From positions 62,001 through 126,000 of the forward strand of contig NZ_FOUR01000003.1 of assembly GCF_900114925.1 (NCBI RefSeq): a stretch of 64,000 nt of DNA, in the 5' to 3' direction. Positions 11,064 to 20,945 of this stretch are shown one piece after another (the stretch's first letter is position 1; the number at the start of each line of letters is the position of its first letter). The stretch comes from Marinobacter pelagius (GTDB taxonomy: Bacteria > Pseudomonadota > Gammaproteobacteria > Pseudomonadales > Oleiphilaceae). Position numbers and translations under genes: made by a program. The notes beneath the pieces are model-generated. The model was given only the letters and a program-made list of their open reading frames with translations, did no database searches and was not told where the DNA came from.

Positions 11064-12722
11064 ATGTCTCACACCTCAGATCTTATCGCCGAAGACATCC
11101 AGGCCTATCTGAAACAGCACGAAAACAAGGAGCTGCTGCGCCTGCTCACCTGTGGCAGCGTCGATGACGGCAAGAGCACCCTGATCGGGCGGCTGCTGCA
11201 CGACACCAAGATGATCTACGAAGATCACATGGCCAGCCTGAAGACCGACAGCGCCAGGATGGGTACCACCGGCGAGAAGCTGGACCTCGCCCTGCTGGTG
11301 GACGGCCTGCAGGCCGAACGGGAACAGGGCATCACCATTGATGTCGCCTATCGCTATTTCTCCACTGACAAGCGCAAGTTCATCATCGCGGACACCCCGG
11401 GCCATGAGCAGTACACCCGTAACATGGCCACCGGCGCGTCCACGGCACAGCTGGCGATCCTGATGATCGACGCCCGCTACGGGGTACTGACCCAGACCCG
11501 TCGGCACTCGTACATCGCCTCCCTGCTGGGCATCCGGCACATCGTGGTGGCGGTGAACAAGATGGACCTGGTGGATTTCAGCGAAGAGCGCTTCAACGAA
11601 ATCAAGGACGACTACCTGGCCTTTGCCGCCAAACTGGGACTGAAGGACATCCGTTTCGTACCGATTTCCGCCCTGGAAGGCGACAACGTGGTGAACAGGA
11701 GCGAGAACACGCCCTGGTTCACCGGCCAGCCGCTGATGGAAATCCTGGAAACCGTCGAAGTCTCCCGGGACAAGAACCTGGAGCACTTCCGTTTCCCGGT
11801 CCAGTACGTCAACCGCCCGGACCTTGATTTCCGGGGCTTCTGCGGCACCATCGCCTCCGGCGTTATCCGCCCGGGCGACCAGGTCATGGCCCTGCCCTCC
11901 AGGCGTACCAGCAAGGTAAAGGACATTGTGACCTTCGATGGCAAGCTCGAGGAAGCCTATATCGACCAGGCCGTCACCCTGACGCTGGAAGACGAAATCG
12001 ACGTCAGCCGGGGCGACATGCTGGTGAAGGTGGAAGACGAGCCGGAAGTGACCAACCGGTTCAACGCCAACATCGTGTGGATGACTGACGCGCCGCTGGA
12101 AACCGGGCGGCTGTATGACATCAAGCTCGGCCCCACCTTCACCTCCGGGACGGTCAAGAAGATCCACCACCAGACCGATGTGAACACTCTGGAGCAACAG
12201 GCCAGCCCGAGCCAGTTGGCGCTGAACGAGATCGGCCTGTGCGAGCTGACCCTGAACCAGCCGATCGCGTTTGACGCCTACCAGCGTAACCACGCCACCG
12301 GCAGCTTCATCGTTGTCGACCGGCTGACCAACGTGACTGTCGGAGCGGGCATGATCGCTGGCCTGGCTGACGGCTCCGAATCCCTGGATCCGGTGACCGC
12401 GGAAGAACGCGAACGCCGCCTGGCCCAGAAGCCTGTCATTATTGCCTGCAACGGCAAGCAGGCACCGGCGCTGGCCCTGGCGGTCGAGCGCGCCCTGTTC
12501 GATCAGGGTAAGACGGCCGTGGTGCTCAGCGAAGAGAACGCCGGAGACGCCGACGAGCGCCGCCGGACGGCGCAATTGCTTACCGCCCACGGGCTGGTTG
12601 CGATTGCCGTGAACCTGGGGACTGATATTGCCAATGCGGCGGTGAGTGCCGAGTCTGCGGAGGAGATTCCGGGGGCGGTGCAGGAACTGGCGCAGGGTCT
12701 GGTTCGGAGTAAGCGGATCTAA
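11064..12722 (+). CDS. cysN: Sulfate adenylyltransferase subunit 1 (CysN) with vestigial APS-kinase tail
   Basis: CysN is the GTPase that energises APS synthesis by CysD. From ATG 11064 ([16 protein letters not shown]) the product is 552 aa, against about 475 in E. coli. G-motifs are GSVDDGKST (31-39), DTPGHEQY and NKMD; EF-Tu-like beta-barrels follow. From about residue 440 an extra tail of about 110 aa begins [14 protein letters not shown] and then resembles the start of an APS kinase (CysC), with [16 protein letters not shown], but the P-loop position reads CNGKQAPAL, so the ATP site is gone and the domain is half length. Fused, active CysNC is known in pseudomonads; this looks like a decayed version. 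Upstream codons from 11001 run through a palindrome and are not used. Confidence 0.93.
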   Translation: MSHTSDLIAEDIQAYLKQHENKELLRLLTCGSVDDGKSTLIGRLLHDTKMIYEDHMASLKTDSARMGTTGEKLDLALLVDGLQAEREQGITIDVAYRYFSTDKRKFIIADTPGHEQYTRNMATGASTAQLAILMIDARYGVLTQTRRHSYIASLLGIRHIVVAVNKMDLVDFSEERFNEIKDDYLAFAAKLGLKDIRFVPISALEGDNVVNRSENTPWFTGQPLMEILETVEVSRDKNLEHFRFPVQYVNRPDLDFRGFCGTIASGVIRPGDQVMALPSRRTSKVKDIVTFDGKLEEAYIDQAVTLTLEDEIDVSRGDMLVKVEDEPEVTNRFNANIVWMTDAPLETGRLYDIKLGPTFTSGTVKKIHHQTDVNTLEQQASPSQLALNEIGLCELTLNQPIAFDAYQRNHATGSFIVVDRLTNVTVGAGMIAGLADGSESLDPVTAEERERRLAQKPVIIACNGKQAPALALAVERALFDQGKTAVVLSEENAGDADERRRTAQLLTAHGLVAIAVNLGTDIANAAVSAESAEEIPGAVQELAQGLVRSKRI

Positions 12723-12725
12723 ACA

Positions 12726-12893
12726 GGGGTCAGAAGAAGGCTTTCTTCTGACCCCGATTTCAACGTATCCCGTTCTAGGTCAGACCCCTTGAAAAAGGGG
12801 TCAGATGAAAGCTTTCATCTGACCCCGACTTCACCGCGAGCTCCAGGTGGCCTCGGAACCCCAGGGGTCTGAAGAAAGCCTTCTTCTGACCCC
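12726..12893. repeat. REP-like palindrome cluster R2 (3 copies plus fragment)
   Basis: Copies lie at 12726-12755 (AGAA-type, perfect), 12797-12826 (TGA-type, perfect) and 12864-12893 (AGAA-type with a T·T mismatch). A half copy, GGTCAGACCCC, is at 12778-12788. The cluster starts 3 nt after the cysN stop codon and fills the gap to yejK. Confidence 0.88.
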
Positions 12894-12995
12894 ATTTTCA
12901 CCCCCACGCTTTCCCCCACAAGTTGCTACAATGCACAGCCCCGAGCGCGTACCGCCCTCGGGGCTTTGTCGTTCATCAACCGGGGAACAACACGC

Positions 12996-14012
12996 ATGGC
13001 CATCAAACACCTACGCACCGCCTTTGCCAGCCAGTACCAGCCGGGCCAGCCCGCGCGCCTCAACAGTGGCGAGGCCCTGCAGGAACCCGGTGGCGACTAC
13101 GAGGCCCTGCACAAACAGATGAAGCGCCTGTTCAACAGCAAACCGGGCAAGAAGTACGGTCGTTTCTCCGAAGACCTGGGCGATTGTCCGTTCAGCAGCT
13201 GGCTCAAGGATTACCGGGAAGACAAACAGAGCTTCGGCGCCATGACCGACCGCCTGTTCGGCCAGTGGCAGGAGCTGCTCACCGGCTGCCAGGAGGAATT
13301 CGACGGCCACCTGATGATCGTCCACGAGGCACTGGCCGATGCCGAGGTGGTCTACCTGCTGATCCTCGAGACCGACAGCGCCATGCGCTTTGACGGCAAC
13401 CAGGCTCTGGACGCCACTGACGTGCTCAGCCTGTCTCGCCTGAACCTGGCCGTGCGCATCGAACTGGACGACTGGCTCGGCGAGAACGGCAGTGAAAACT
13501 ACCTCACCCTCGTCCACGGCCGCGGCACCGGTGAGCCGGGAGAGCTGTTCATCCGGTTGTGCGGCTTCACCAACAACGTGGACGTGGAAAAGGAAACCAT
13601 GACCTTTCTGGACGCCGTGGAAGCCTTCGCCAAGACCTCCGAACCGGAAAAAGCCGGCGAAGTCCGCTCCCGCGCCTACGAATTCTGCAAGGAACAGCAT
13701 GCCCTGGGCGAGCCCGTGGAGATTGAGGCCCTGTCCGGCTACCTGGATGAGAACGAGCCCCAGCGATTCAAGGAATTCGCCAGCCAGAATGCGGAAGTCC
13801 CGGAAACCGGGGTGTTGCATCCGGACCATCGTAAGGTGAAGAAACTGGTAAGGATTGCCGGCTCCGGTGGTGGGATGAGTGTGTCGTTTTCCTCAGATCT
13901 GGTGAATCAGGCGGTTTATTATGATCGGGAGAAGGATGCGCTGACGATTACCCGGCTGCCGAAGGCGTTGCGGGAGCAGTTGCAGCGGTATCTGGAAGCG
14001 CGGGAGGAGTGA
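12996..14012 (+). CDS. yejK: Nucleoid-associated protein YejK (NdpA family)
   Basis: YejK proteins are abundant nucleoid-associated proteins of incompletely known role. The 338-aa product matches E. coli YejK (335 aa) in length and in blocks such as AYxxCKEQ-like AYEFCKEQHALGEPVEIEAL near residue 218, and the C-terminal KKLVRIAGSGGGMSVSF near residue 278. ATG 12996 (MAIKHLRTAFAS) was chosen over an upstream TTG at 12966. It stands alone between two palindrome clusters, with trmH convergent behind it. It is acidic and soluble, with no signal peptide. Confidence 0.88.
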   Translation: MAIKHLRTAFASQYQPGQPARLNSGEALQEPGGDYEALHKQMKRLFNSKPGKKYGRFSEDLGDCPFSSWLKDYREDKQSFGAMTDRLFGQWQELLTGCQEEFDGHLMIVHEALADAEVVYLLILETDSAMRFDGNQALDATDVLSLSRLNLAVRIELDDWLGENGSENYLTLVHGRGTGEPGELFIRLCGFTNNVDVEKETMTFLDAVEAFAKTSEPEKAGEVRSRAYEFCKEQHALGEPVEIEALSGYLDENEPQRFKEFASQNAEVPETGVLHPDHRKVKKLVRIAGSGGGMSVSFSSDLVNQAVYYDREKDALTITRLPKALREQLQRYLEAREE

Positions 14013-14044
14013 CGGAGCAGGCCCGGGGCCCTGAGGGTAAAGAT

Positions 14045-14199
14045 GGGGTCAGATGAAAGTTTTCATCAGACCCCGGGGGCGGGGATAAGTCGGGGTCTGA
14101 AGAACGCTTTCTTCTGACCCCTTTTTAGCGTCGGACTCTGGTTTTAGTGGTGGAGTCTGGTTTGAAGATGGGGTCAGATGAAGGTTTTCATCAGACCCC
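14045..14199. repeat. REP-like palindrome cluster R3 (3 copies)
   Basis: Copies lie at 14045-14074 (TGA-type, A·A mismatch), 14092-14121 (AGAA-type, T·T mismatch) and 14170-14199 (TGA-type, A·A mismatch). The last copy ends 4 nt from the trmH stop codon. The cluster lies between the convergent yejK and trmH genes. Confidence 0.88.
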
Positions 14200-14203
14200 G
14201 ACA

Positions 14204-14905
14204 TTACGCTAGGTGGGGATGCCGTTGCTTGCGCACTTCCTTCATCCACCCTACCCCGTCAACCAGCTCACCGGTTTCCGGATCGATGGGCGGGTACGGC
14301 AGGTTGCGGTCATCGCAGTAGCGCTTCACCGTCGGCTGACACCAGCAGAACAGCAGGCGGTTATACTCCTCATCCGGCAGCCGCCGCTGTTCGAACATCC
14401 CCGCCAGCTTCCGCTGCCGCTGGGCCTCGGAGAGGATAATGGCGCAGGCCGAAGACACGTTCAGGGACTCCACCATCCCCATCATCGGAATCACAATATG
14501 CTCATCCGCCTGATCCGCCGCGGATGAGCTGACCCCATCCACCTCGTTACCCATGATCACCGTACACGGCACCGTATAATCCACCTCCCGGAAATCCACT
14601 GCCCGGTCCGAAAGCTGGGCCGCATACAGCTTGTGCCCCTGCGCTTTCAGGTCCGCCACGGCATCGTCCATGGTCGGATGAGTGTGGGTGGTCACCCAGT
14701 TGTAACTGCCGCCGGCCGTCTTGCGGAAAGCCCGGAAGCCCTCCTTCGGCCAGACCACGTGCATGTTCGCGAGGCCAAAGGCGTCACAGGAGCGAATGAT
14801 CGCCGACAGGTTCCGGGGTTTATGGACCTGGTCGGTCAGGACCCGGAGATCCGGTTGGCGGGTGTCGAGGGTTTGTTTGATTCGGGCGAGGCGTTCAGGA
14901 GTCAT
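14204..14905 (-). CDS. trmH: tRNA (guanosine(18)-2'-O)-methyltransferase TrmH
   Basis: TrmH is a SPOUT-class enzyme that methylates the ribose of G18 in the tRNA D-loop. The 233-aa product has all three SPOUT motifs: NLSAIIRSCDAFG (about residues 32-44), IMGNEVDGVS (about 116-125) and IPMMGMVESLNVSSA (about 138-152), the last forming the trefoil knot. Length agrees with E. coli TrmH (229 aa). It is divergent from miaB, another tRNA-modifying enzyme gene, with a giant hairpin in between. Confidence 0.94.
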   Translation of the reverse strand: MTPERLARIKQTLDTRQPDLRVLTDQVHKPRNLSAIIRSCDAFGLANMHVVWPKEGFRAFRKTAGGSYNWVTTHTHPTMDDAVADLKAQGHKLYAAQLSDRAVDFREVDYTVPCTVIMGNEVDGVSSSAADQADEHIVIPMMGMVESLNVSSACAIILSEAQRQRKLAGMFEQRRLPDEEYNRLLFCWCQPTVKRYCDDRNLPYPPIDPETGELVDGVGWMKEVRKQRHPHLA

Positions 14906-14979
14906 GTTTAGTCGGTTTATCTATTCATACTTGCCGGAAACCTCGTGGGCGTATCCGACGGGATTACTCCGCGGTACGG

Positions 14980-15094
14980 GAAGGGCTTGGCGGTGGGCTT
15001 TCCAAAACTGTGCGGAGCCAAGGATGGCGGAGCTCAAGCGTCACAGGGACGTGCCGAAGGAGCGCGTTTTGGAAAGCCCACCGCCAAGCCCTTC
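14980..15094. repeat. Giant hairpin element 4, core type A (reverse)
   Basis: Perfect 29-bp inverted repeat (14980-15008 with 15066-15094; arms GAAGGGCTTGGCGG...TTCCAAAAC). The 57-nt core is the reverse complement of the cores of elements 1, 2 and 5. It lies in the 359-bp divergent trmH/miaB spacer (14906-15264), upstream of a likely miaB promoter. Confidence 0.9.
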
Positions 15095-15160
15095 ATGCAC
15101 CCAAAACACAGAGCCCGGAGATAATACCACAGAGAAACTAGCGACAAGCCGAGACAATGG

Positions 15161-15189
15161 TGGTTGAAGAATAATCACCCCGTTATAAT
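15161..15189 (+). promoter_or_regulatory. Probable sigma-70 promoter of miaB
   Basis: TATAAT at 15184-15189 is an exact -10 hexamer. TGGTTG at 15161-15166 is a weak -35, 17 nt away. The miaB start codon lies 76 nt downstream of the -10. The -35 match is poor, so only the -10 is convincing. Confidence 0.5.
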
Positions 15190-15264
15190 ACCCAGTTCCT
15201 TTTTGCTAGCGCCCCGCACAAACCACCTGTCCCGGCGCGACATTCACCAGATCACGTGAGAACC

Positions 15265-16611
15265 ATGGCCAAAAAGCTGTACATCAAAACCCACGGCTGT
15301 CAGATGAACGAGTACGACTCTGCCCGCATGGCCGATCTGCTCAAAACCGGCGAAACCGTCGAAATGACCGATTCACCGGAGGACGCCGACATCCTGCTGC
15401 TGAACACCTGCTCCATCCGGGAAAAAGCCCAGGAGAAGGTATTCCACCAGCTTGGCCGCTGGAAAAGCCTCAAGAGCAAGAAACCCGAACTGATCATCGG
15501 CGTCGGCGGCTGCGTTGCCAGCCAGGAAGGCCAGGCCATCATCGACCGGGCCCCCTACGTGGACATGGTCTTCGGCCCGCAAACCCTGCATCGCCTGCCG
15601 GACATGATCAGCGAAGTGCGCATGAAGGGTAACGGCGTCGGCGTGGTGGACGTCAGCTTCCCCGAGATCGAGAAATTCGACAACCTGCCGGAGCCCGGCG
15701 CCGACGGCCCGTCCGCGTTTGTCTCCATCATGGAAGGCTGCAGCAAATACTGCACCTTCTGCGTCGTGCCCTATACCCGTGGTGAGGAAGTCAGCCGCCC
15801 GGTGGATGACGTGATCGCCGAAGTCGCCCACCTGGCCGGTCAGGGCGTTCGGGAAGTGAACCTGCTGGGCCAGAACGTTAACGCCTACCGCGGCGAGACC
15901 CACGATGGCGACGTCATGGACCTGGCCGAGCTGATCGAACTTATCGCCACCATCGACGGCATCGACCGCATCCGCTACACCACCTCACACCCGGTGGAAT
16001 TCTCGGATGCCCTGATCGACGTCTACGAAAAAGTCCCGGAGCTGGTCAGCCACCTGCACCTGCCGGTCCAGAGCGGTTCCGACCGTATCCTGGCAGCCAT
16101 GAAGCGAGGCCACACGGCTCTGGAGTACAAGTCCAAGCTGCGCCGCCTGCGCAAGATCCGCCCGGACATCAGCTTCTCCTCCGACTTCATCGTCGGCTTC
16201 CCGGGCGAAACCGACAAGGACTTCGAGGACACCATGAAGCTGATCAACGACATCGGCTTCGACGTGTCCTTCAGCTTCGTCTACAGCGCGCGCCCGGGCA
16301 CCCCGGCCTCCGACCTGCCGGACGAAACTCCGATGGATGTTAAGAAGGAACGCCTGGCGATTCTGCAACAGCGGATCAACCAGCAGGCGATGGACATCAG
16401 CCGCAAGATGGTGGGCACTACCCAACGGATCCTGGTGACCGGCCTGTCCAAGAAAGATCCCGGGGAGTATGCGGGGCGCACGGAGAACAACCGTATTGTG
16501 AACTTCCGGCATGAGAATCCTGAGGTGGTTGGGAACTTTATCGACGTTGAGATAGTGGAGGCTTATCCCAATTCTTTGCGGGGTGTGCCGGTGGATTCGG
16601 AGCTGCACTGA
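15265..16611 (+). CDS. miaB: tRNA-2-methylthio-N6-dimethylallyladenosine synthase MiaB
   Basis: MiaB is a radical-SAM methylthiotransferase that converts i6A37 to ms2i6A37 in tRNAs reading UNN codons. ATG 15265 ([15 protein letters not shown]) gives 448 aa. Features are the N-terminal cluster-binding Cys residues ([22 protein letters not shown]), radical-SAM motif CSKYCTFC (about residues 157-164) and a C-terminal TRAM domain. Its substrate is made by MiaA (49372-50400 in this window). In relatives, miaB precedes ybeZ-ybeY-corC-lnt, as here, though a spacer of nearly 500 bp with two hairpins separates them. Confidence 0.97.
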   Translation: MAKKLYIKTHGCQMNEYDSARMADLLKTGETVEMTDSPEDADILLLNTCSIREKAQEKVFHQLGRWKSLKSKKPELIIGVGGCVASQEGQAIIDRAPYVDMVFGPQTLHRLPDMISEVRMKGNGVGVVDVSFPEIEKFDNLPEPGADGPSAFVSIMEGCSKYCTFCVVPYTRGEEVSRPVDDVIAEVAHLAGQGVREVNLLGQNVNAYRGETHDGDVMDLAELIELIATIDGIDRIRYTTSHPVEFSDALIDVYEKVPELVSHLHLPVQSGSDRILAAMKRGHTALEYKSKLRRLRKIRPDISFSSDFIVGFPGETDKDFEDTMKLINDIGFDVSFSFVYSARPGTPASDLPDETPMDVKKERLAILQQRINQQAMDISRKMVGTTQRILVTGLSKKDPGEYAGRTENNRIVNFRHENPEVVGNFIDVEIVEAYPNSLRGVPVDSELH

Positions 16612-16645
16612 AACTCGGGACGCATCCGTTTGATGCCTGGCGTTG

Positions 16646-16760
16646 GGAGGCTGGCTGGAAGGGCTTCCCAAAAAACGCTCCTTCGGCACGTCCCTGTGAC
16701 GCTTGGGCTCCGCCATCCATGGCTCCGCACATTTTTGGGAAGCCCTTCCAACCAGCCTCC
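16646..16760. repeat. Giant hairpin element 5, core type A
   Basis: The 29-nt arms (16646-16674 with 16732-16760) pair at 28 positions, with one C·A mismatch. An outer TGATGCC/GGCATCA pair extends the fold. The core is type A (57 nt), forward. It starts 34 nt after the miaB stop codon, in the 16612-17102 spacer that also holds a REP-like palindrome and element 6. Confidence 0.88.
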
Positions 16761-16835
16761 TTCCGGCATCACAAGGATAGTCTGGGGCGGTATGAACTGA
16801 ACAAGCCGTCCGTCGGGGGCGGATGTTGTGAAACA

Positions 16836-16865
16836 GGGGTCAGATGAAAGCTTTCATCTGACCCC
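16836..16865. repeat. Single REP-like palindrome R4
   Basis: A single 30-bp perfect palindrome of the TGA type (GGGGTCAGATGAAAG...CTGACCCC). It lies between giant hairpins 5 and 6 and is the only solitary copy in the window. Confidence 0.85.
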
Positions 16866-16930
16866 ATCTTAGATCAACACTCCCGAGCCACTTGTTTTTA
16901 AACCAACGGGCCTGCAAATAGTGAGATCGG

Positions 16931-17038
16931 CCGGGGAGCGGGGCCCCTTTCACAGACTGTTGAGGGCCAAGGACGGCCCGAAACAAGCGCACATGGACGT
17001 GCTCGTAGCGTGTCTGTGAAAGGGGCCCCGCTCCCCGG
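16931..17038. repeat. Giant hairpin element 6, core type B
   Basis: Perfect 27-bp inverted repeat (16931-16957 with 17012-17038; CCGGGGAGCGGGGCC...) around a 54-nt core beginning TGTTGAGGGCCAAGGACGG. It ends 64 nt before the ybeZ start codon, so it lies in the promoter or 5' leader region of the ybeZ operon. Confidence 0.9.
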
Positions 17039-17102
17039 ACCTACTCCAAAATTCAGAACAGCTGACTCCCCAGGAATCCAGGGGAGTAAAAACGGAGCAA
17101 GA

Positions 17103-18089
17103 TTGAACACACACGATACAAGACAATTCGACCTGCACCCGGTAGACCAGCGCCGCCTGGCCACCCTGTGTGGCCAGTTTGATGAAAACCTGAAGATGAT
17201 CGAGAAACGCCTTCAGGTAAAAGTCGGCCGTCGGGGCCACCACTTCCGCGTCGAGGGCGAGACCGAACACGTCGCCGCCGCGGTTGAGGTCATCCGCCAC
17301 CTGTACCGGGAAACAGAAGCTACCGACGATATCCCGCCGGATACCGTGCACCTGTTCATCCGGGAGACCGGCATTGAGCGCCTCCCGGATGACGTGCCTT
17401 ATGACGAAGGCCAGGTTACGGTCATCAAGACACCCAAGCTGACCGCCAAGCCCCGGGGCCGGAACCAGCAGAAGTACGTGCACAACATCCGCACCCACGA
17501 TATCAACTTCGGTATCGGCCCGGCCGGTACCGGCAAGACCTGGCTGGCGGTGGCCTGCGCGGTGGAAGCGCTGAAGGACGAGCAGGTGAAGCGCATCCTG
17601 CTGGTTCGTCCGGCGGTGGAAGCCGGTGAGAAACTGGGCTTCCTGCCCGGGGATCTGGCCCAGAAGGTAGACCCGTACCTGCGGCCACTCTATGACGCCC
17701 TTTATGAAATGCTGGGCTTTGACCAGGTCACCCGCCTGATCGAGAAGAGCGTGATCGAGATTGCGCCGCTCGCGTTCATGCGCGGCCGGACGCTGAACAA
17801 TTCGTTCATCATTTTGGATGAGAGCCAGAACACCACCCGGGAGCAGATGAAGATGTTCCTGACCCGGATCGGTTTTGGTTCCACGGCGGTGATTACCGGA
17901 GATACCACCCAGGTGGACCTGCCCCGCGGGCAGAATTCCGGGCTGATCCATGCCGCCAACGTGCTGAGCAAGGTGTCCGGTATCGGCTTTACCCGCTTTG
18001 ATGCCAAAGACGTGGTCCGCCACCCGCTGGTGCAGCGCATTGTCGAGGCATACGATTCCTTTGATGACGGGAGTGCCACGGGCCAGTGA
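17103..18089 (+). CDS. ybeZ: PhoH-like ATPase YbeZ
   Basis: YbeZ is a PhoH-family ATPase that partners the endoribonuclease YbeY in rRNA maturation and ribosome quality control. TTG 17103 (reading [15 protein letters not shown]) was chosen: GGAG lies 7 nt upstream, and further upstream the frame runs into giant hairpin 6. The product is 328 aa, with a KH-like N-terminal region, Walker [10 protein letters not shown] (about 141-149) and Walker [10 protein letters not shown] (about 237-245). Its stop overlaps the ybeY start by 4 nt. It is first in the ybeZ-ybeY-corC-lnt operon. Confidence 0.93.
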   Translation: MNTHDTRQFDLHPVDQRRLATLCGQFDENLKMIEKRLQVKVGRRGHHFRVEGETEHVAAAVEVIRHLYRETEATDDIPPDTVHLFIRETGIERLPDDVPYDEGQVTVIKTPKLTAKPRGRNQQKYVHNIRTHDINFGIGPAGTGKTWLAVACAVEALKDEQVKRILLVRPAVEAGEKLGFLPGDLAQKVDPYLRPLYDALYEMLGFDQVTRLIEKSVIEIAPLAFMRGRTLNNSFIILDESQNTTREQMKMFLTRIGFGSTAVITGDTTQVDLPRGQNSGLIHAANVLSKVSGIGFTRFDAKDVVRHPLVQRIVEAYDSFDDGSATGQ

Positions 18090-18559
18090 GCGAGCTGACG
18101 GTTGATTTCCAGAACGTTTATGACGGCGAGGGCGTGCCCGATGAAGCCCTGTTCCAGAAATGGGCACAGGCGGCCTGGCTGGGCGAGCATCCGTCCGAGG
18201 TGACGATCCGTATTGTCGGTGCGCTTGAGAGCCAACAGCTGAATCACGAGTATCGTGGCAAGGACAAACCGACCAATGTATTGTCCTTCCCATTTGAGCC
18301 GCCAGCGGGTATAACGGTCCCATTGGCGGGAGATCTCGTGATTTGTGCGCCGGTTGTTGAAAAAGAGGCCGGCGAACAGCATAAAACGATCGAAGCGCAT
18401 TGGGCCCATATGGTGGTGCACGGCATGTTACACCTGCAGGGCTACGACCATATCGAAGATGAAGATGCCGAGGTCATGGAAGGCCTCGAGATCCGGCTGA
18501 TGAAACAGCTCGGATACGATAACCCCTACGAAGCAGAGGAAACGGAACAAGACTCATGA
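18086..18559 (+). CDS. ybeY: Endoribonuclease YbeY
   Basis: YbeY is a metal-dependent single-strand endoribonuclease needed for 16S rRNA 3'-end maturation. The 157-aa product starts at GTG 18086 inside the ybeZ stop region (GTGA). The zinc motif HxxxHxxxxxH is intact as [11 protein letters not shown] (about residues 112-122), with NVLSFPF near residue 64. It overlaps corC by 4 nt at its 3' end, so the four genes of this operon are translationally coupled. Length is normal for the family. Confidence 0.96.
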   Translation: MSELTVDFQNVYDGEGVPDEALFQKWAQAAWLGEHPSEVTIRIVGALESQQLNHEYRGKDKPTNVLSFPFEPPAGITVPLAGDLVICAPVVEKEAGEQHKTIEAHWAHMVVHGMLHLQGYDHIEDEDAEVMEGLEIRLMKQLGYDNPYEAEETEQDS

Positions 18560-19401
18560 GCGACGATCAGTCGAGTCGCAGTCAGGGCAGCAAGTCCTGG
18601 CTGGAGCGTATATCACAGGCCTTCTCCAGCGGGCCTGAGTCCGTCGAGGACGTGCTGGAAATCCTGCGGGACGCGGAGTCCCAGAACATCATCGATGTCG
18701 ATGCGATGAGCATCATCGAAGGTGCCATGCAGGTGATCGACATGCGGGTCGATGAAATCATGATCCCCCGCTCCCAGATGGTCACCGTGAAAGCCTCCCA
18801 GGAGCCAAAGGAATTCCTCGGGGAAATCATTTCTTCTGCCCACAGCCGTTTTCCGGTCATCGGCGACAGCCAGGATGATGTGATCGGCATTCTGTTGGCC
18901 AAGGACCTGCTACCTCTGGCCATGAACAACGAACTGAACTGGAACCGCATCCGCGAGATCCTGCGCCCGCCCAATTTCGTGCCCGAGAGCAAGCGTCTGA
19001 ACCAGCTGCTCAAGGAGTTCAAGGAAAACCGCAACCACATGGCCATCGTGGTGGACGAGTATGGCGGCACTGCCGGCCTGATCACCATCGAGGACGTGCT
19101 TGAGCAGATTGTTGGCGAAATCGAGGACGAACACGACTTCGACGAGGAAACCAACATCAAGGCCCGGGGTGATGGCTCCTTTGCGGTCAAGGCGGTCACG
19201 CCGGTGGACGATTTCAACGAATTCTTCCAGACCGAGCTGGACGAGGAAGAGTTCGACACCATCGGTGGCGTGGTTCTGAAAGAATTCGGTCACCTGCCCA
19301 GACGCGGTGAAACGGTTGAATTCGGTGGCTTGCAGTTTACTATTGCCAACGCCGATAACCGTGTCATTCGTCTGTTGCAGGTAAACCGAAGTGAGCAGTA
19401 A
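18556..19401 (+). CDS. corC: CBS-domain protein CorC/YbeX
   Basis: The 281-aa cytoplasmic protein has two CBS domains (about residues 62-190; [12 protein letters not shown] and [19 protein letters not shown]) and a C-terminal CorC/HlyC transporter-associated domain. Members are linked to magnesium/cobalt efflux and, by their place next to ybeY, to ribosome metabolism. There is no DUF21 membrane domain, as usual for YbeX. It overlaps ybeY and lnt, which starts at GTG 19391 within its last codons. The exact biochemical role is not settled for the family. Confidence 0.93.
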   Translation: MSDDQSSRSQGSKSWLERISQAFSSGPESVEDVLEILRDAESQNIIDVDAMSIIEGAMQVIDMRVDEIMIPRSQMVTVKASQEPKEFLGEIISSAHSRFPVIGDSQDDVIGILLAKDLLPLAMNNELNWNRIREILRPPNFVPESKRLNQLLKEFKENRNHMAIVVDEYGGTAGLITIEDVLEQIVGEIEDEHDFDEETNIKARGDGSFAVKAVTPVDDFNEFFQTELDEEEFDTIGGVVLKEFGHLPRRGETVEFGGLQFTIANADNRVIRLLQVNRSEQ

Positions 19402-20941
19402 CGCCACCCGCACCACCCTGAGTACCCCGCTGAACGGCATTCCCTGGCTGGGCGCCCTCACCCTCATTGTTGCGGGTGCCCTCCAGACCCTGACCTTCGC
19501 ACCCTTCAATCTGTGGTGGTTGGGGCCGGTGTCGGTATTCCTGATTCTCCTGGTCACTATTCCTGCCGCCCCCGGCCAACTGTTCCGGGCCGGCTGGTTT
19601 ACCGGTCTCGGGCTGTTCGCCACCGGTGCCAGCTGGGTTTACATCAGCATCAGTGAGCACGGCAACACCTCCATTCCGATCGCCATCCTGCTCACCGTAC
19701 TCTTTGTCATGGGGCTGGCGCTGTTCCACGCCCTGGCGTTCTGGTTCTGGGGCAAGCTGGCAAAAGAGAGCGCGGTACGACGGCTGATCCTGTTCCCCGC
19801 TATCTGGATCCTTGGCGACTGGCTGCGCGGCTGGCTGCTGACCGGTTTTCCCTGGCTGTACCTCGGCACCGCCCACACCGATGGCCCCCTCGCCGGGCTG
19901 GCGCCTTTGACCGGCGTGCACGGGGTTACCTTCTGGGTGACCGTCACCGGCGTTGCGGCCTATGCCGCCGGCTGGCTGTTCCTGCGTCAGCGTCGGATAG
20001 TATCCGGAGCAGTGCTGGTCCTTGCCCTGATTCCCTGGATCGTTGCTCCGGCCATGAACCGGATCGAGTGGACCGAGATCAGCGACCAGCCCACCACCTT
20101 CGCCGCCATGCAGGGCAATATTCCCCAACAGGTGAAGTGGGACCCAGACTTCCTCCGGGACCAGATCGTCACCTACCTGACTCTGACCGAGGACCACTGG
20201 GACACCGACCTGATTCTCTGGCCGGAAACCGCCATCCCGATCACCCAGGACCAGGCCGGCAAGATCATCGAGCATATTGACGGAGAGCTTGGGGAAAACA
20301 GCACCCTGATCACCGGCATTCCCTGGTACGGTTTCAGTGACCGGATCGAAGACTTTACCTACCACAACAGCATCATGGCCATCGGCAATGGTGGCGGTAT
20401 GTATCACAAGCAGAAGCTGGTGCCCTTCGGCGAATACGTGCCGCTGCAAAGTGTACTCCGCGGCCTGATCGGCTTCTTCGACCTGCCCATGAGCAGCTTC
20501 AGCAAGGGCCCGGAGTGGCAGGAGCCGCTGACGGCCAACGGCATCAACGTGATGCCGTTTATCTGCTACGAAGTGGCCTACCCGGATTTCGTCGCCTTCA
20601 ACAGCCGCGGCGCCGGCCTGCTGCTGACCATCAGCAACGACGGCTGGTTCGGCGACTCCATCGGCCCCCTGCAGCACCTGCAGATCGCCCGCATGCGCGC
20701 CCTCGAAACCGGCCGTTACATGCTGCGTGGTACCAACAACGGGGTGACGGCGATCATTGACGAGAAGGGCCAGATTACCGAACGGATACCGCAGTTCGAG
20801 CGGGCGACGCTGACCGGGGAGGTGTTTACCGCCACGGGGAGCACGCCGTATATGCAGACGGGGTCCTGGCCGGTGTTGACCCTGGCGGCGATTCTGATTG
20901 TGTTTGTGCGGGAGCGGGTGATTCCGAAGAGTTCGGCCTGA
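19391..20941 (+). CDS. lnt: Apolipoprotein N-acyltransferase
   Basis: Lnt adds the third acyl chain to the N-terminal Cys of lipoproteins in the inner membrane. The 516-aa product has about six N-terminal membrane spans (residues 15-220) and a periplasmic nitrilase domain. The catalytic triad is visible: Glu in WPETAIP (about residue 279), Lys in HKQKLVPFGEYVP (about residue 340) and Cys in ICYEVAYPD (about residue 394). GTG 19391 overlaps the corC 3' end by 11 nt. Last gene of the operon; an array of palindromes starts 5 nt after its stop codon. LptE in this window is one expected substrate class. Confidence 0.96.
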   Translation: MSSNATRTTLSTPLNGIPWLGALTLIVAGALQTLTFAPFNLWWLGPVSVFLILLVTIPAAPGQLFRAGWFTGLGLFATGASWVYISISEHGNTSIPIAILLTVLFVMGLALFHALAFWFWGKLAKESAVRRLILFPAIWILGDWLRGWLLTGFPWLYLGTAHTDGPLAGLAPLTGVHGVTFWVTVTGVAAYAAGWLFLRQRRIVSGAVLVLALIPWIVAPAMNRIEWTEISDQPTTFAAMQGNIPQQVKWDPDFLRDQIVTYLTLTEDHWDTDLILWPETAIPITQDQAGKIIEHIDGELGENSTLITGIPWYGFSDRIEDFTYHNSIMAIGNGGGMYHKQKLVPFGEYVPLQSVLRGLIGFFDLPMSSFSKGPEWQEPLTANGINVMPFICYEVAYPDFVAFNSRGAGLLLTISNDGWFGDSIGPLQHLQIARMRALETGRYMLRGTNNGVTAIIDEKGQITERIPQFERATLTGEVFTATGSTPYMQTGSWPVLTLAAILIVFVRERVIPKSSA

Positions 20942-20945
20942 AGAT

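Noticed and set aside
11076-12590. 504-codon open frame antisense to cysN
   Set aside because: A shadow of the GC-rich cysN coding strand without recognisable domains.
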